From Chitinispirillaceae bacterium (GTDB taxonomy: Bacteria; Fibrobacterota; Chitinivibrionia; Chitinivibrionales; Chitinispirillaceae): a stretch of 48,580 nucleotides of DNA. Shown here one piece after another: positions 9,098 through 17,750 of this stretch (within the stretch, counting starts at the first letter, position 1; the number at the start of each line of letters is the position of its first letter). The stretch is from assembly GCA_016929415.1 (NCBI GenBank), contig JAFGIW010000165.1, positions 1 to 48,580 on the forward strand, given 5' to 3'. The notes beneath the pieces are model-generated. The model saw only the letters and a program-made list of their open reading frames with translations. It made no database searches and was not told the origin of the DNA. The position numbers and the translations under genes were made by a program.

Positions 9098-11347
9098 CTA
9101 CCGGACCTGTCCGGAATCGGGTCGCGTTTTTTCTTCAGGGGGGATTACCGGATTGACGGAATCAGGATTCAGTTTCTCAAGTTGTTTTTGGGGCCCTGGA
9201 GAAAACGGCTGCTCATATGGGCGCTTCGTTTTGTGCGGCGGGAACTCTTTGCGGGGAGCAGATGAAGGACGAGGCGGCGCATGCCGCTGCGGTACATCTG
9301 CGGAGGTGTCCGGTTCCGGATGAACCGTTTGTTTACTGATTACGGTATCGGCTTTAGTACTGCCGTGGAAGCCGCTTTCGTTTCCAGCTTCCGTGGAATC
9401 GGTCTTTTTCTTTTTGTGCGAACGTAACCGCTTCATTCCTTCACGGATCGATTTCTGGAAAAAATTCATATCGTGAATTTCGTATTGTTCCAGCTCACGC
9501 TCCAGATCAATCTTCGATTCACCTTTAACAATATGCGGTGTTATAAAAACAATCAGGTTCGATTTGCTGCGGGTTTTTCCACTGTGACGGAAAAGTGCAC
9601 CGATGATCGGCAGATCGCCGAGAAAAGGAATTTTATAATGGAAAGCGGTCTCCTGATTTTTAATCAGACCGCCCAGGATCAAGGTTTGTCCGTCATTGAG
9701 CCGAACGGTTGTCGTTATCGACCGGGTGGAAACATTTGGATATCCCTCGTTGTTGGTCTTTTCGGAGTTTGAGACATTAGGGGTAATTTCAGCAGTGATC
9801 TGCCCGCTCTGTGAAATCCAGGGAACAATATCGAGCTGAATGCCGAATTTTATCGGCTGAAAACGTGAGGTATGGTTTTCTCCTACACCGGTTTCGACCT
9901 TGAAATATTGCGTTTCGCTGACGTCAATCGAGGCCTTGTTTCCATTAAGGGTGAGAATGGAAGGCTGAGCGAGCACCTTTGCTTTGTCCTGTGTTTCGAG
10001 GAACCGGAGTGTTGCAAAAAAATCATCGGGAATCTTCTTTAAAAGCTTCTTACTTTTGGGGAAAAGCGGTTTAATCACCTTTTTAAAGTATTTTCCGCTG
10101 ATTCCGATCTCGAAGTCTTGATTGGCGGAACTTGTATGAAGCGATTGAGGGAAGGGAGTCAAAAGATAGGAACTGTCGAGCAGCCGCCAGTCCATTCCGC
10201 CGCGAAGTCCGAATTCTTTATCGATGTTCTCTTTAAATTCGACTATGACCGCATCAATTCTGACCTGTGGTGTCGGAATATCGATGGTGTTGAGAAATTC
10301 TATTGCAGAAACGATATCTTCGGAGGTCCCCGATATGAGCAGCGCGTTCTGTTCCTTGATGACCCTGACATTGGTGGCGGGGATGTCTTTGGGCAGTATC
10401 GCGGGAATGTTGTCCGCTTTAATGTGTTTAAGGTGGATCAGTTCCGATTTCGACAGGGCTATTCCCGACGGCGTGGCGGTATTCCGGTCACCGATGAGAA
10501 TCACGTTGTCTTTTTGCACGAAAGTATACCGGGTGCCGCCGAGCAGGAGCGCCAGCGCTTCGGTGAGCGGTGCGTTGTTCAGCTTGGCGTTAATCTCACA
10601 TTTTATGCTCCCATAGGTAATGATCTCGGCATCGCTCTGTTCGGCGATGGCCCTGATGATATCTTCAAGGTCGCCATTGACGACATCTACCGATACCAGA
10701 CCGTTTGAATAATCAACATAGAGATCGTTTGCGGATTTGCTGCCGCGGAAGCGCGAAGCCGCGGCGCCCGGTTTTCCTCCCGCCGATTCGGCGGATACCG
10801 CGACCTGGTAGATGTTTTTACGCTTCATAACCGTATAGCCGTTGCCTTCGAGCAGCGCACGGAGACCGTCATCAAAATTGACCTGATACAGTTTTCCGGA
10901 AATGCGGCCCTCGACTTTCGCATCGGGAACGATGCTCACGGCGGATTTCGAGGAAAGTTCCTTGAGGAAATCCTGTACGTTGACGTTTTGGATATCCACC
11001 GTCAGTTTTCCATTCATATAACGGATCATCGATTTCTGTTCGACGCTTGCTTTTTTTATGTAATAGACGCTCCCGTCCCGCACGACATCGAGATTATTCG
11101 ACGCGGCGATGCTGCGCAGTCCCTCCATAATGGGAACATCGACGAGATGGAGCGTGACTTTTCCCGTAATGTCCTGGTCGAGCAGGATGTTGAGATCGTA
11201 ACCTTTGGAGATCATGCGGATGACGTCGCGAATATCTGTATCTTTAACGTCAATCGACAGTTTCTGCTCGGAAGGAGTGGGTTCGTCGGTGCGCTGCCCG
11301 TAAAGGGGTGCCGACAGAAACATGCAGACAATGAAAATCCGTTTCAT
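9098..11347 (-). CDS. Secretin, GspD/PilQ family
   Basis: From the ATG at 11347, preceded by AGGAAG, the product is 749 residues with a signal peptide (MKRIFIVCMFLSAPLYG). Three successive STN/N0-like repeats follow at about residues 28-95, 105-175 and 200-270; the first begins LSIDVKDTDIRDVIRMIS. Next are a NolW-type N1 module (LIHLKHIKADNIPAILP) and the secretin barrel with LAQPSILTLNGNKASI, RLNDGQTLILGGLI and the KIPFLGDLPIIGALFR loop, ending VFITPHIV. A Pro- and Lys-rich tail of about 75 residues follows the barrel. An upstream in-frame ATG at 11386 would add 13 residues but spoil the signal peptide. It forms the outer-membrane channel. Confidence 0.93.
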   Translation of the reverse strand: MKRIFIVCMFLSAPLYGQRTDEPTPSEQKLSIDVKDTDIRDVIRMISKGYDLNILLDQDITGKVTLHLVDVPIMEGLRSIAASNNLDVVRDGSVYYIKKASVEQKSMIRYMNGKLTVDIQNVNVQDFLKELSSKSAVSIVPDAKVEGRISGKLYQVNFDDGLRALLEGNGYTVMKRKNIYQVAVSAESAGGKPGAAASRFRGSKSANDLYVDYSNGLVSVDVVNGDLEDIIRAIAEQSDAEIITYGSIKCEINAKLNNAPLTEALALLLGGTRYTFVQKDNVILIGDRNTATPSGIALSKSELIHLKHIKADNIPAILPKDIPATNVRVIKEQNALLISGTSEDIVSAIEFLNTIDIPTPQVRIDAVIVEFKENIDKEFGLRGGMDWRLLDSSYLLTPFPQSLHTSSANQDFEIGISGKYFKKVIKPLFPKSKKLLKKIPDDFFATLRFLETQDKAKVLAQPSILTLNGNKASIDVSETQYFKVETGVGENHTSRFQPIKFGIQLDIVPWISQSGQITAEITPNVSNSEKTNNEGYPNVSTRSITTTVRLNDGQTLILGGLIKNQETAFHYKIPFLGDLPIIGALFRHSGKTRSKSNLIVFITPHIVKGESKIDLERELEQYEIHDMNFFQKSIREGMKRLRSHKKKKTDSTEAGNESGFHGSTKADTVISKQTVHPEPDTSADVPQRHAPPRPSSAPRKEFPPHKTKRPYEQPFSPGPQKQLEKLNPDSVNPVIPPEEKTRPDSGQVR

Positions 11348-11397
11348 AATTCTTCCTGTATAACCTTTCGACCGGTGTGAATTCATCGTTCAGGGGA

Positions 11398-13098
11398 TTA
11401 CTGCATATCTTCAATCTGGACGATTCGCAAGAGTTCTTCCGGTGAGGTAGCCCCCTGTTTCACCTTTTCGATTCCGTCGTAAATGAGCGTTTGAAATCCG
11501 TCTTCACGTATCATGCGTCGGATATTGTTTTCAGGTATGTTGTCCGCGATCGCGTCGCGCAATTTATCGTTGACCACGATCAACTCGAAAATGCCGACCC
11601 GTCCCCTGAACCCCGTATTATTACAGTGATCGCAACCGCGTGCTTCGAAAGCTCGAGACAGTTCTTCGGTTCCAAAGATCGTTTTCCAGCGGTTTTTGAT
11701 AAGCGGTGAAACGTCGGTTTCATATTTGCACGAAGGACAAAGCACGCGGACGAGTCGTTGTGCAACGAGCGCGAGAACCGATGAGGCGATGAGAAATGAG
11801 GGCACCCCAAGGTCGCGCAATCGTGTGATGGCCGAAAGCGCGTCGTTCGTATGAAGCGTCGACAAGACCAGATGTCCTGTCTGCGCGGCCTGAATCGCGA
11901 TCTGGGCGGTTTCATTGTCTCTGATCTCACCGACAAGAATAACATCGGGGTCCTGCCGTAAGATGGAACGGAGAGCGGAGGCGAACGTGACGCCGGCCTT
12001 TTCGTTGATCTGGACCTGATTGATTCCTTCAAGTTTGTATTCAATCGGATTTTCAATGGTGGTGATGTTGATTGCTTTATGGGATATCCGGTTTAGGCAG
12101 GCGAATAGCGTTGAACTTTTTCCGCTCCCCGTCGGGCCGGTGACGAAAATCATCCCCTGCGGTTTTTCGATGAGTTCGGTGAGAAGGCCGCTGTTGCAAG
12201 GCGTCAACCCTATGTTTCCCAGATCGAGCAGGGTGAGGTCGTGCTTTAAAATACGTATCACCGTTTTCTCCCCGAAGTGCGTCGGCAGTGTCGAGACCCT
12301 GAAGTCGTAGGGCTGGTTTTCAAAGGTATAGCGGATGCGCCCGTCCTGCGGGGAGCGTTTTTCGGCGATATCGAGGTCGGCGAGGATTTTAATGCGCGAC
12401 GTGATCGGTGAAAACATCCATTTCGTCAATTCCGTGTGCTGGCGCAGCAGACCGTCGATCCTGAACCGGACGGTCGCACGCTGTTCCGACGGTTCGATAT
12501 GAATGTCGGACGCACCGAGTTTGATCGCTTCATCGAAGATGAGTTCCGCCATTTTTACCACCGGTTCCGATTCGGTACGCTGGCGTATCTCTTCAAGCGA
12601 CAGCGAATCATCCGTCTGCATGGTTTTCTCATACTCACGCGTAATTTTTCCCGCCGATTGACGGAACAGAGAGTCGCTCTCATAATATTTTTTGTGAAGC
12701 TGTTGCATTGCCGAAGGCGTGGTAAGCGCGCATTGGACGGTCAGGCGTGTGGCCAGCTCGACCTGCTGGACAATATCGAGATCGAGCGGATCGTCAACGA
12801 GAATACGGACGCCGTCATCGGAGATGGACAGCGGGAGCGCGCGTCCCTCCTTGAAAAGTTCGATGGGCAGCTCGCGTAAAAGATCGGCGTTGAAGGCGCT
12901 CTGGGGGTCGGCGATAAATTCAAGCGCAAATTGCTCCGCTAAAGCAATGTACAGATCCGTTTCACTGATGCCGTATACTCGCCTCAGGTGCTCACCGAAC
13001 AACAATCCGTTTTCTTTCGCATTAAGCGCCTCTTGGTCGAGAAGCGCATCATCGAGGCTAATTTTTTTGGAAAGGAATGAGCCGATTCGAGTAGCCAT
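11398..13098 (-). CDS. GspE/PilB-family secretion or pilus-assembly ATPase
   Basis: This protein has 566 residues from the ATG at 13098; a TTG four codons earlier is possible. An N-terminal MshEN/GspE-N domain with FALEFIADPQ is followed by the hexameric ATPase. The ATPase has Walker A GPTGSGKSST (about residue 321), Asp box TIENPIEY, Walker B DVILVGEIRD and a His box. The zinc-binding CPSC/CDHC pair is present, as in assembly ATPases such as GspE and PilB and unlike PilT. It powers pseudopilus or pilus extension in the cytoplasm. It lies 50 bases upstream of the secretin. A perfect inverted repeat lies just before the start. Confidence 0.93.
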   Translation of the reverse strand: MATRIGSFLSKKISLDDALLDQEALNAKENGLLFGEHLRRVYGISETDLYIALAEQFALEFIADPQSAFNADLLRELPIELFKEGRALPLSISDDGVRILVDDPLDLDIVQQVELATRLTVQCALTTPSAMQQLHKKYYESDSLFRQSAGKITREYEKTMQTDDSLSLEEIRQRTESEPVVKMAELIFDEAIKLGASDIHIEPSEQRATVRFRIDGLLRQHTELTKWMFSPITSRIKILADLDIAEKRSPQDGRIRYTFENQPYDFRVSTLPTHFGEKTVIRILKHDLTLLDLGNIGLTPCNSGLLTELIEKPQGMIFVTGPTGSGKSSTLFACLNRISHKAINITTIENPIEYKLEGINQVQINEKAGVTFASALRSILRQDPDVILVGEIRDNETAQIAIQAAQTGHLVLSTLHTNDALSAITRLRDLGVPSFLIASSVLALVAQRLVRVLCPSCKYETDVSPLIKNRWKTIFGTEELSRAFEARGCDHCNNTGFRGRVGIFELIVVNDKLRDAIADNIPENNIRRMIREDGFQTLIYDGIEKVKQGATSPEELLRIVQIEDMQ

Positions 13099-13131
13099 AC
13101 CATCCGTCAAAGTTTGATGTCCACTTCGTTA

Positions 13132-13161
13132 TCTGGACTGGAACAACTGTTTCAGTCCAGA
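13132..13161. promoter_or_regulatory. Perfect inverted repeat in the leader of the GspE-like gene
   Basis: The arms TCTGGACTG (13132-13140) and CAGTCCAGA (13153-13161) are exact reverse complements, separated by 12 bases. A further GAAC/GTTT pairing could shorten the loop. No U-tract follows on either strand, so it is unlikely to be an intrinsic terminator. It sits 33 bases upstream of the GspE ATG, between this gene and the exported-protein gene. It could be an operator or an RNA hairpin that sets relative expression inside the operon. Which of these it is cannot be told from sequence. Confidence 0.5.
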
Positions 13162-13290
13162 AAGGTACACACCCTGTCACTTCCATACGCTGAATGCATC
13201 GTGAGCGTGAATTACTTCCTCCATGTGAAAAAATAGCTTCCGCACACAAAAACTCACACTGTTTTTTCAGGGAGGAGGGAGCATCCGGCA

Positions 13291-14061
13291 TTAGTGTCGA
13301 TCACGCGCCGACGGTGAACAGAAAACAGGCGTTTGGCTGAAAAAATAGATGCGTACAAAAAGGTCAAGTGACTCTTTGGATTTCAGGCTTAATGCGATTT
13401 CCGGGTTTCTGTTCGGATTTGATAATTCACGTTTTTCCCACATCTTCAACTGATAAACAAGCTCTTTTGAAGCGATGCGAAGTTTGAGAATACCCTCGGG
13501 GTTTTTCCGCCAAGCTGCAATTCGTGCATCGGAGCGAGGCGAGTTGAGCGAGACATCGAATTCTTTTTCAAACGATCTGATGTTTTTCAAATAACCTTCA
13601 GTCGCATTTCGTGATGCGCCGAGCAGCAGATAGAAGCCGCGGATAAACTTCGGAAGGAACGCGTCAAGGTAGAGACAGTGGCCCCATTTTTCGTTTTTCA
13701 GATTTTTTTCAAATTCCTCAAGAGTCGCGATAAATGATTTAGTGGTTAAAAGGAGCTGTCGGGCTTCAAAATCAGTAAGATAATACGCTTTATCCGGCGA
13801 TTCACGATAGGTGGTTTTTTCGGTTTGAGAACGGCTGTTTTTAACCGACAGGTCGTTAAAACCGGAAATGATCGTATAATCCGCAGACTCCGGTCGCGAG
13901 ATGCGTACGGCGGTATTATTGTCGATCACCGATAGCTTGACCAAGGGAATCGGATAGGGTATACGCTCCGCCAGCCGGTGTCCCGACGCATCTTCTGGAT
14001 ACCCGGAATGATAAAGCATCACTATCGATAAAAGGAAAACGAGGAACTTAAAATGTAACAT
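13291..14061 (-). CDS. Exported protein of unknown function, first gene of pilus operon
   Basis: From the ATG at 14061 the product is 256 residues with a hydrophobic signal segment (FKFLVFLLSIVMLYHSG). An upstream ATG at 14100 has no ribosome site, while GGATAG precedes 14061. The mature protein is mixed alpha/beta, rich in charged residues, with helical stretches such as EFEKNLKNEKWGHCLYLDAF. No family was recognised. It is separated from the GspE-like gene by about 190 bases holding an inverted repeat. It is on the same strand as the whole assembly operon, so an accessory role in the periplasm is possible but unproven. Confidence 0.6.
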   Translation of the reverse strand: MLHFKFLVFLLSIVMLYHSGYPEDASGHRLAERIPYPIPLVKLSVIDNNTAVRISRPESADYTIISGFNDLSVKNSRSQTEKTTYRESPDKAYYLTDFEARQLLLTTKSFIATLEEFEKNLKNEKWGHCLYLDAFLPKFIRGFYLLLGASRNATEGYLKNIRSFEKEFDVSLNSPRSDARIAAWRKNPEGILKLRIASKELVYQLKMWEKRELSNPNRNPEIALSLKSKESLDLFVRIYFFSQTPVFCSPSARDRH

Positions 14062-14416
14062 TTGTTCTATCCGGAACCGGTTTAACGGAATTGATCGCAT
14101 CTACTATTATGCATCAATGGACAATGGTTATCCAGTATGAAATGCTGCAGTATTGCGACCGGCATTCCCTTGACAAAACATTCCGGCCTGCCAGCGCGTT
14201 ATGGACATCCTGAAAAGCAGTGCCGGTTACGGCGGAATGAGTGAAGAAGGAGGATGGGTGAACGCCTGATTGGAGTTAAGGGAATGATCATACTACCACA
14301 TGAATAATTGTGAGTTACGGAGATGAAATAAGGTAATGGATTACTTCGGGTTAGTCATGCATTATCCGCGAATACGAACATGCAGGACTTGTTATCTGAA
14401 GCTATTTGCAACTTTT
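14062..14416. other. 355-base gap without a recognised gene
   Basis: The gap lies between the exported-protein gene and the RecA-like ATPase gene, both on the minus strand. It probably contains the promoter of the pilus operon and the 3' end of the EF-G transcript. I found no convincing -35/-10 pair in the right orientation, no hairpin followed by a T-run, and no start codon with a ribosome site leading to a sizeable frame. Confidence 0.5.
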
Positions 14417-15124
14417 TCAGCTTTCGTCGGCGATTAAAAGTATTTGCGGATCCAGTTTGAGGTGCAGGTCACAATTCGGCATGACCTCGTGATCTTTGAC
14501 AAGATTAAGATGGATGTAATCCTCACGGGGATTGAGCATGATAAGAATCGCCGTGTCGGTCATAAATTGTTCGAGAATTATGGGAATTCCCCGGTCGTTG
14601 AGCGGGTGTTCTTCTCGCAGCAAGGTGGCGCTGAACCATATCTCGATATTCAGTTTCTCGGCGAGCTCTTTAAAGAGGTGAAATTCAGCGCTGTTACTTC
14701 TAGAAAAATCATACCCATCAACAACCACAAGATCGGCGTTGAAATGTGCATCATTGATGATCGACAGCATGCTTTTCTGGACCTGTGTTGCTGAAACGCC
14801 GTCCTGTCTGAAATTCAGAATAATCCGGTGCCGGACGACCTCATCATGAATGTCCATCGCGCCTTCAAGCTTGTAACGTTGTGCGATCTCTTCAAATATA
14901 TCCTCATACCATGAAATGATATGACTGGTATCGGGTGAAAATGAGATATGGATTACATGTTTGCCTTGAAATAACTGGTCGGTGGCGAGGTGGACCAGAC
15001 AGGCGGTTTTTCCGACACCTTTTCGCGCTGCAATAAGACCGATGTTCCCTCTCCCAAGACCATTGTGAATTGAACGTTCAAGTATTCGAAAAGGACTTCT
15101 TTGAACTAACTCTTCTTTAATCAT
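14417..15124 (-). CDS. RecA/KaiC-like P-loop ATPase downstream of EF-G
   Basis: This 235-residue single-domain protein has Walker A ARKGVGKTACLVHLA (about residues 33-47) and a Walker B-like strand DLVVVDGYDFSRS, with strand order typical of RecA/KaiC/DnaB-type ATPases. After the core there is EIWFSATLLREEHP, then a short C-terminal beta region. It lacks the second domain of KaiC and the DNA-binding loops of RecA. It starts 14 bases after the EF-G stop, so the two are co-transcribed. Its substrate is unknown. The context hints at translation or a signalling role, which is inference only. Confidence 0.75.
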   Translation of the reverse strand: MIKEELVQRSPFRILERSIHNGLGRGNIGLIAARKGVGKTACLVHLATDQLFQGKHVIHISFSPDTSHIISWYEDIFEEIAQRYKLEGAMDIHDEVVRHRIILNFRQDGVSATQVQKSMLSIINDAHFNADLVVVDGYDFSRSNSAEFHLFKELAEKLNIEIWFSATLLREEHPLNDRGIPIILEQFMTDTAILIMLNPREDYIHLNLVKDHEVMPNCDLHLKLDPQILLIADES

Positions 15125-15138
15125 GAAGCTGCTCCCGG

Positions 15139-17229
15139 TTATCTTTTTTTTCCCGACTTCTTCTTTTCCAGGAACTCTTTTTTCAGCGTTTCGGAGAGTG
15201 AAGAAGGGACTTTGCCGTACTTGAGAAATTCCATGGAAAATTCAGCCTTCCCTTGGGTAAGCGACCTTAGGACCGTTGAATAACCGAACATTTCACTCAG
15301 CGGCACTTCCGCATCGACCCTGGTAAAATTGCATTCTTCAGTCGTACTGATGATAATACCGCGACGCTGATTAATGCTGCCGAGAATAGTACCCTGGAAT
15401 TCACTAGGTCCCTCGATGGAGACTTTCATAATCGGTTCGAGTATTTCCGGCCCGGCCTTTTCATACGCCTGCCAGAAACCGCCGATAGCTGCATGCTGAA
15501 AGGCAATATCTGAAGAATCGACCGGGTGATAATTTCCATCATTAATCGTACAGGTAACGCCGACTATCGGGAAGCCTATTATTCTCCCCTTCGGCAGACA
15601 CGCCTTGAAACCTTTATTGCATGACGGAATATATTCATTAGGGATAACACCACCCTTGACAGCATCCACAAATTCATAGTCTTTTTCATGGTTCGGTTCG
15701 ATAATTCCGGCGACCCGACCATATTGTCCCGCACCACCGGTCTGTTTTTTATGAGTGTAATTAAAGGTGGCAGGTTGAGTGATCGTTTCACGGTAGGCAA
15801 CCTGCGGCATACCGGTTTCAAGTTCGATCCCGTACTCACGTCGCATGCGTTCAATATAGATTTCGAGATGGAGTTCACCCATACCGCGGATTATGGTTTC
15901 ATTTGATTCATGGTCGACGAATGTTTTAAAGGTAGGATCTTCCTTTGTAAAACGGTTGAGTGCCCGAGAGAGTTTATCTTCGGATTTCTTGTTGTTTAGT
16001 TTGATGGCAAGTGAAATAACCGGATCAGGAACAAACATAGTGCTCATGGCGACATTGATCGAAGTGTCGCAGAAGGTATCACCAGAAGCGCAATCGATAC
16101 CGAAAAGCGCTACGATATCTCCACATAGCGCTTCGTCGATGTCCTCCATGGAATCGGCATGCATCCTGATAAGGCGTCCGATTTTAAAACCTTTTTCGGT
16201 CCGAGAATTGGTGATTTCAACGCCCTTTCTGATCGATCCTTGATAGATGCGAATATAGGTGAGTTGCCCGTACTGGCCCTCTTCAAGCTTGAACGCCAGG
16301 GCTATAAGCGGGGCGTCAACACGCGCTTCGATGGGAAACGGCGCTTCGTTATTGTCGAGGTTGTGGGCGGTGTAATCAACTTCCGATGGATCGGGAAGGT
16401 AGTCGAGCACACCGTCCAAGAGCGGCTGTATACCTTTATTTTTATAGGCTGATCCGACAAAAACCGGCGTCAGGTCAAGGGAAAGGGTGCCCTTGCGGAT
16501 CGCATGTTTGATCTGCTCGCAGGTCTCTCTCCCTTCGAGAAATGCTTCGGCAAGCCGATCGCAGAACATCGATACCGAATCAACAAGTATCTCATGATAT
16601 TTTTTCGCTTCTTCCAGAAGGTGGTCGGGTATGGGTTCATAACGGACCATTTCGCCTTTCGGTCCATCGAAATAGATCGCCCGCATGGTCACCAGATCAA
16701 TAATGCCTTCGAACTTCTCTTCCAGTCCGATTGGAATCTGGACGAGAACGGCGTTGTGACCCAGTTTTTCGCGCAACTGGCCGTTGACCTTGAAGGGATT
16801 GGCGCCCGAACGGTCGCACTTGTTAATAAACGCAAGGCGGGGGACCTTGTATCTTTTCAACTGGCGGTCGACGGTGATCGACTGTGATTGAACTCCGCCG
16901 ACCGAGCAGAGCACCAGTACGGCACCGTCAAGAACGCGCAGTGCGCGTTCCACCTCGATGGTGAAATCGACATGCCCGGGCGTGTCGATAATGTTAATCG
17001 AATGGTCTTTCCAATTGACATTGGTGGCTGCAGACGAAATGGTGATGCCGCGCTCACGTTCAAGGTCCATGGAATCCATGGTCGCGCCGATACCGTCTTT
17101 TCCCCTGACTTCGTGGATGGAATGGATTTTTTTGCAGTAAAAAAGCATCCGTTCGGTCAGTGTTGTTTTCCCCGAGTCGATATGCGCACTGATACCGATA
17201 TTACGCATAAATGCTACAGAATTCGACAT
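15139..17229 (-). CDS. fusA: Elongation factor G, spd/mitochondrial EFG1 type
   Basis: This translational GTPase of 696 residues catalyses ribosomal translocation. G1 reads [18 protein letters not shown], with Ser and Leu where the common bacterial EF-G has Ala and Thr. G2/G3 read [19 protein letters not shown] and [21 protein letters not shown]4 is NKCD. These variants, with [20 protein letters not shown], match mitochondrial EFG1 and the bacterial spdEFG1 group. Domains II-V follow ([36 protein letters not shown]). A short Lys-rich tail ends the protein. The ATG at 17229 with GAGAGGG upstream is preferred to a GTG at 17271 without a ribosome site. A promoter is proposed at 17479-17507. Confidence 0.95.
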   Translation of the reverse strand: MSNSVAFMRNIGISAHIDSGKTTLTERMLFYCKKIHSIHEVRGKDGIGATMDSMDLERERGITISSAATNVNWKDHSINIIDTPGHVDFTIEVERALRVLDGAVLVLCSVGGVQSQSITVDRQLKRYKVPRLAFINKCDRSGANPFKVNGQLREKLGHNAVLVQIPIGLEEKFEGIIDLVTMRAIYFDGPKGEMVRYEPIPDHLLEEAKKYHEILVDSVSMFCDRLAEAFLEGRETCEQIKHAIRKGTLSLDLTPVFVGSAYKNKGIQPLLDGVLDYLPDPSEVDYTAHNLDNNEAPFPIEARVDAPLIALAFKLEEGQYGQLTYIRIYQGSIRKGVEITNSRTEKGFKIGRLIRMHADSMEDIDEALCGDIVALFGIDCASGDTFCDTSINVAMSTMFVPDPVISLAIKLNNKKSEDKLSRALNRFTKEDPTFKTFVDHESNETIIRGMGELHLEIYIERMRREYGIELETGMPQVAYRETITQPATFNYTHKKQTGGAGQYGRVAGIIEPNHEKDYEFVDAVKGGVIPNEYIPSCNKGFKACLPKGRIIGFPIVGVTCTINDGNYHPVDSSDIAFQHAAIGGFWQAYEKAGPEILEPIMKVSIEGPSEFQGTILGSINQRRGIIISTTEECNFTRVDAEVPLSEMFGYSTVLRSLTQGKAEFSMEFLKYGKVPSSLSETLKKEFLEKKKSGKKR

Positions 17230-17478
17230 ACCCTTTGACAACCCTCTCACACGTTGAACCCTCTTGCCCACTTTCAGTAAGTTCGCGATTCACGTCCTTC
17301 ATGCTCCTCCATAAACCATGCCTTTAACAATGAGCATCTCGCACATCAGCGAAAATATCGATCTCTTGCTGAAGCCGTATACTCTTTTTCGCGGAAACCG
17401 TTTCTTCGTTACCGTAACGGTGATTGGCTTGTGGTGTCAGAAGTCCATTTTTCAGTGGGATACAAAAAATATCGTGCA

Positions 17479-17507
17479 AATATAGTATATGCAGATATCA
17501 AAATCAA
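17479..17507 (-). promoter_or_regulatory. Candidate sigma-70 promoter for EF-G operon
   Basis: Read on the minus strand, TTGATT (17502-17507) and TATATT (17479-17484) are separated by 17 bases. This leaves a leader of about 240 bases before the EF-G start. It is a consensus-like match only, and no upstream element was judged. Confidence 0.4.
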
Positions 17508-17644
17508 TATTGGATGGCCTTTTTAGTAAACAATCTTGTTCGTGTAGGAGAAACGAACCTGTTTTGCAAGGATTCCTTTTCCACAAGGCCGAGTAACGAT
17601 CGACGTTTTAGGGCCTTTCGTCGATTGTTGTCGATGCGTTTCGC

Positions 17645-17673
17645 TTGCATGCTTCATTTCATTGCGGTATAAT
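17645..17673 (+). promoter_or_regulatory. Candidate sigma-70 promoter for fapA
   Basis: TTGCAT (17645-17650) and a perfect TATAAT (17668-17673) are separated by 17 bases. They lie about 75 bases upstream of the GTG start of the FapA gene. The region 17230-17750 is otherwise free of genes and serves two divergent transcripts. Confidence 0.6.
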
Positions 17674-17750
17674 CAATTACATTAATCGTTAGTAGGGGGT
17701 TATGCAGGCAGTGCCTTTTTTCATAGTTTGCAAAGAGTGAGCGCGACATT

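Noticed and set aside
9100..9114. Small palindrome CCGGAC-AG-GTCCGG near the secretin stop
   Set aside because: It lies in the last codons of the secretin (SGQVR and stop) and has no T-run. Short dyads like this arise easily in coding sequence.
14170..14200. TTGACA as a -35 box on the plus strand
   Set aside because: No -10-like hexamer follows at 16-18 bases, and no plus-strand gene begins downstream.
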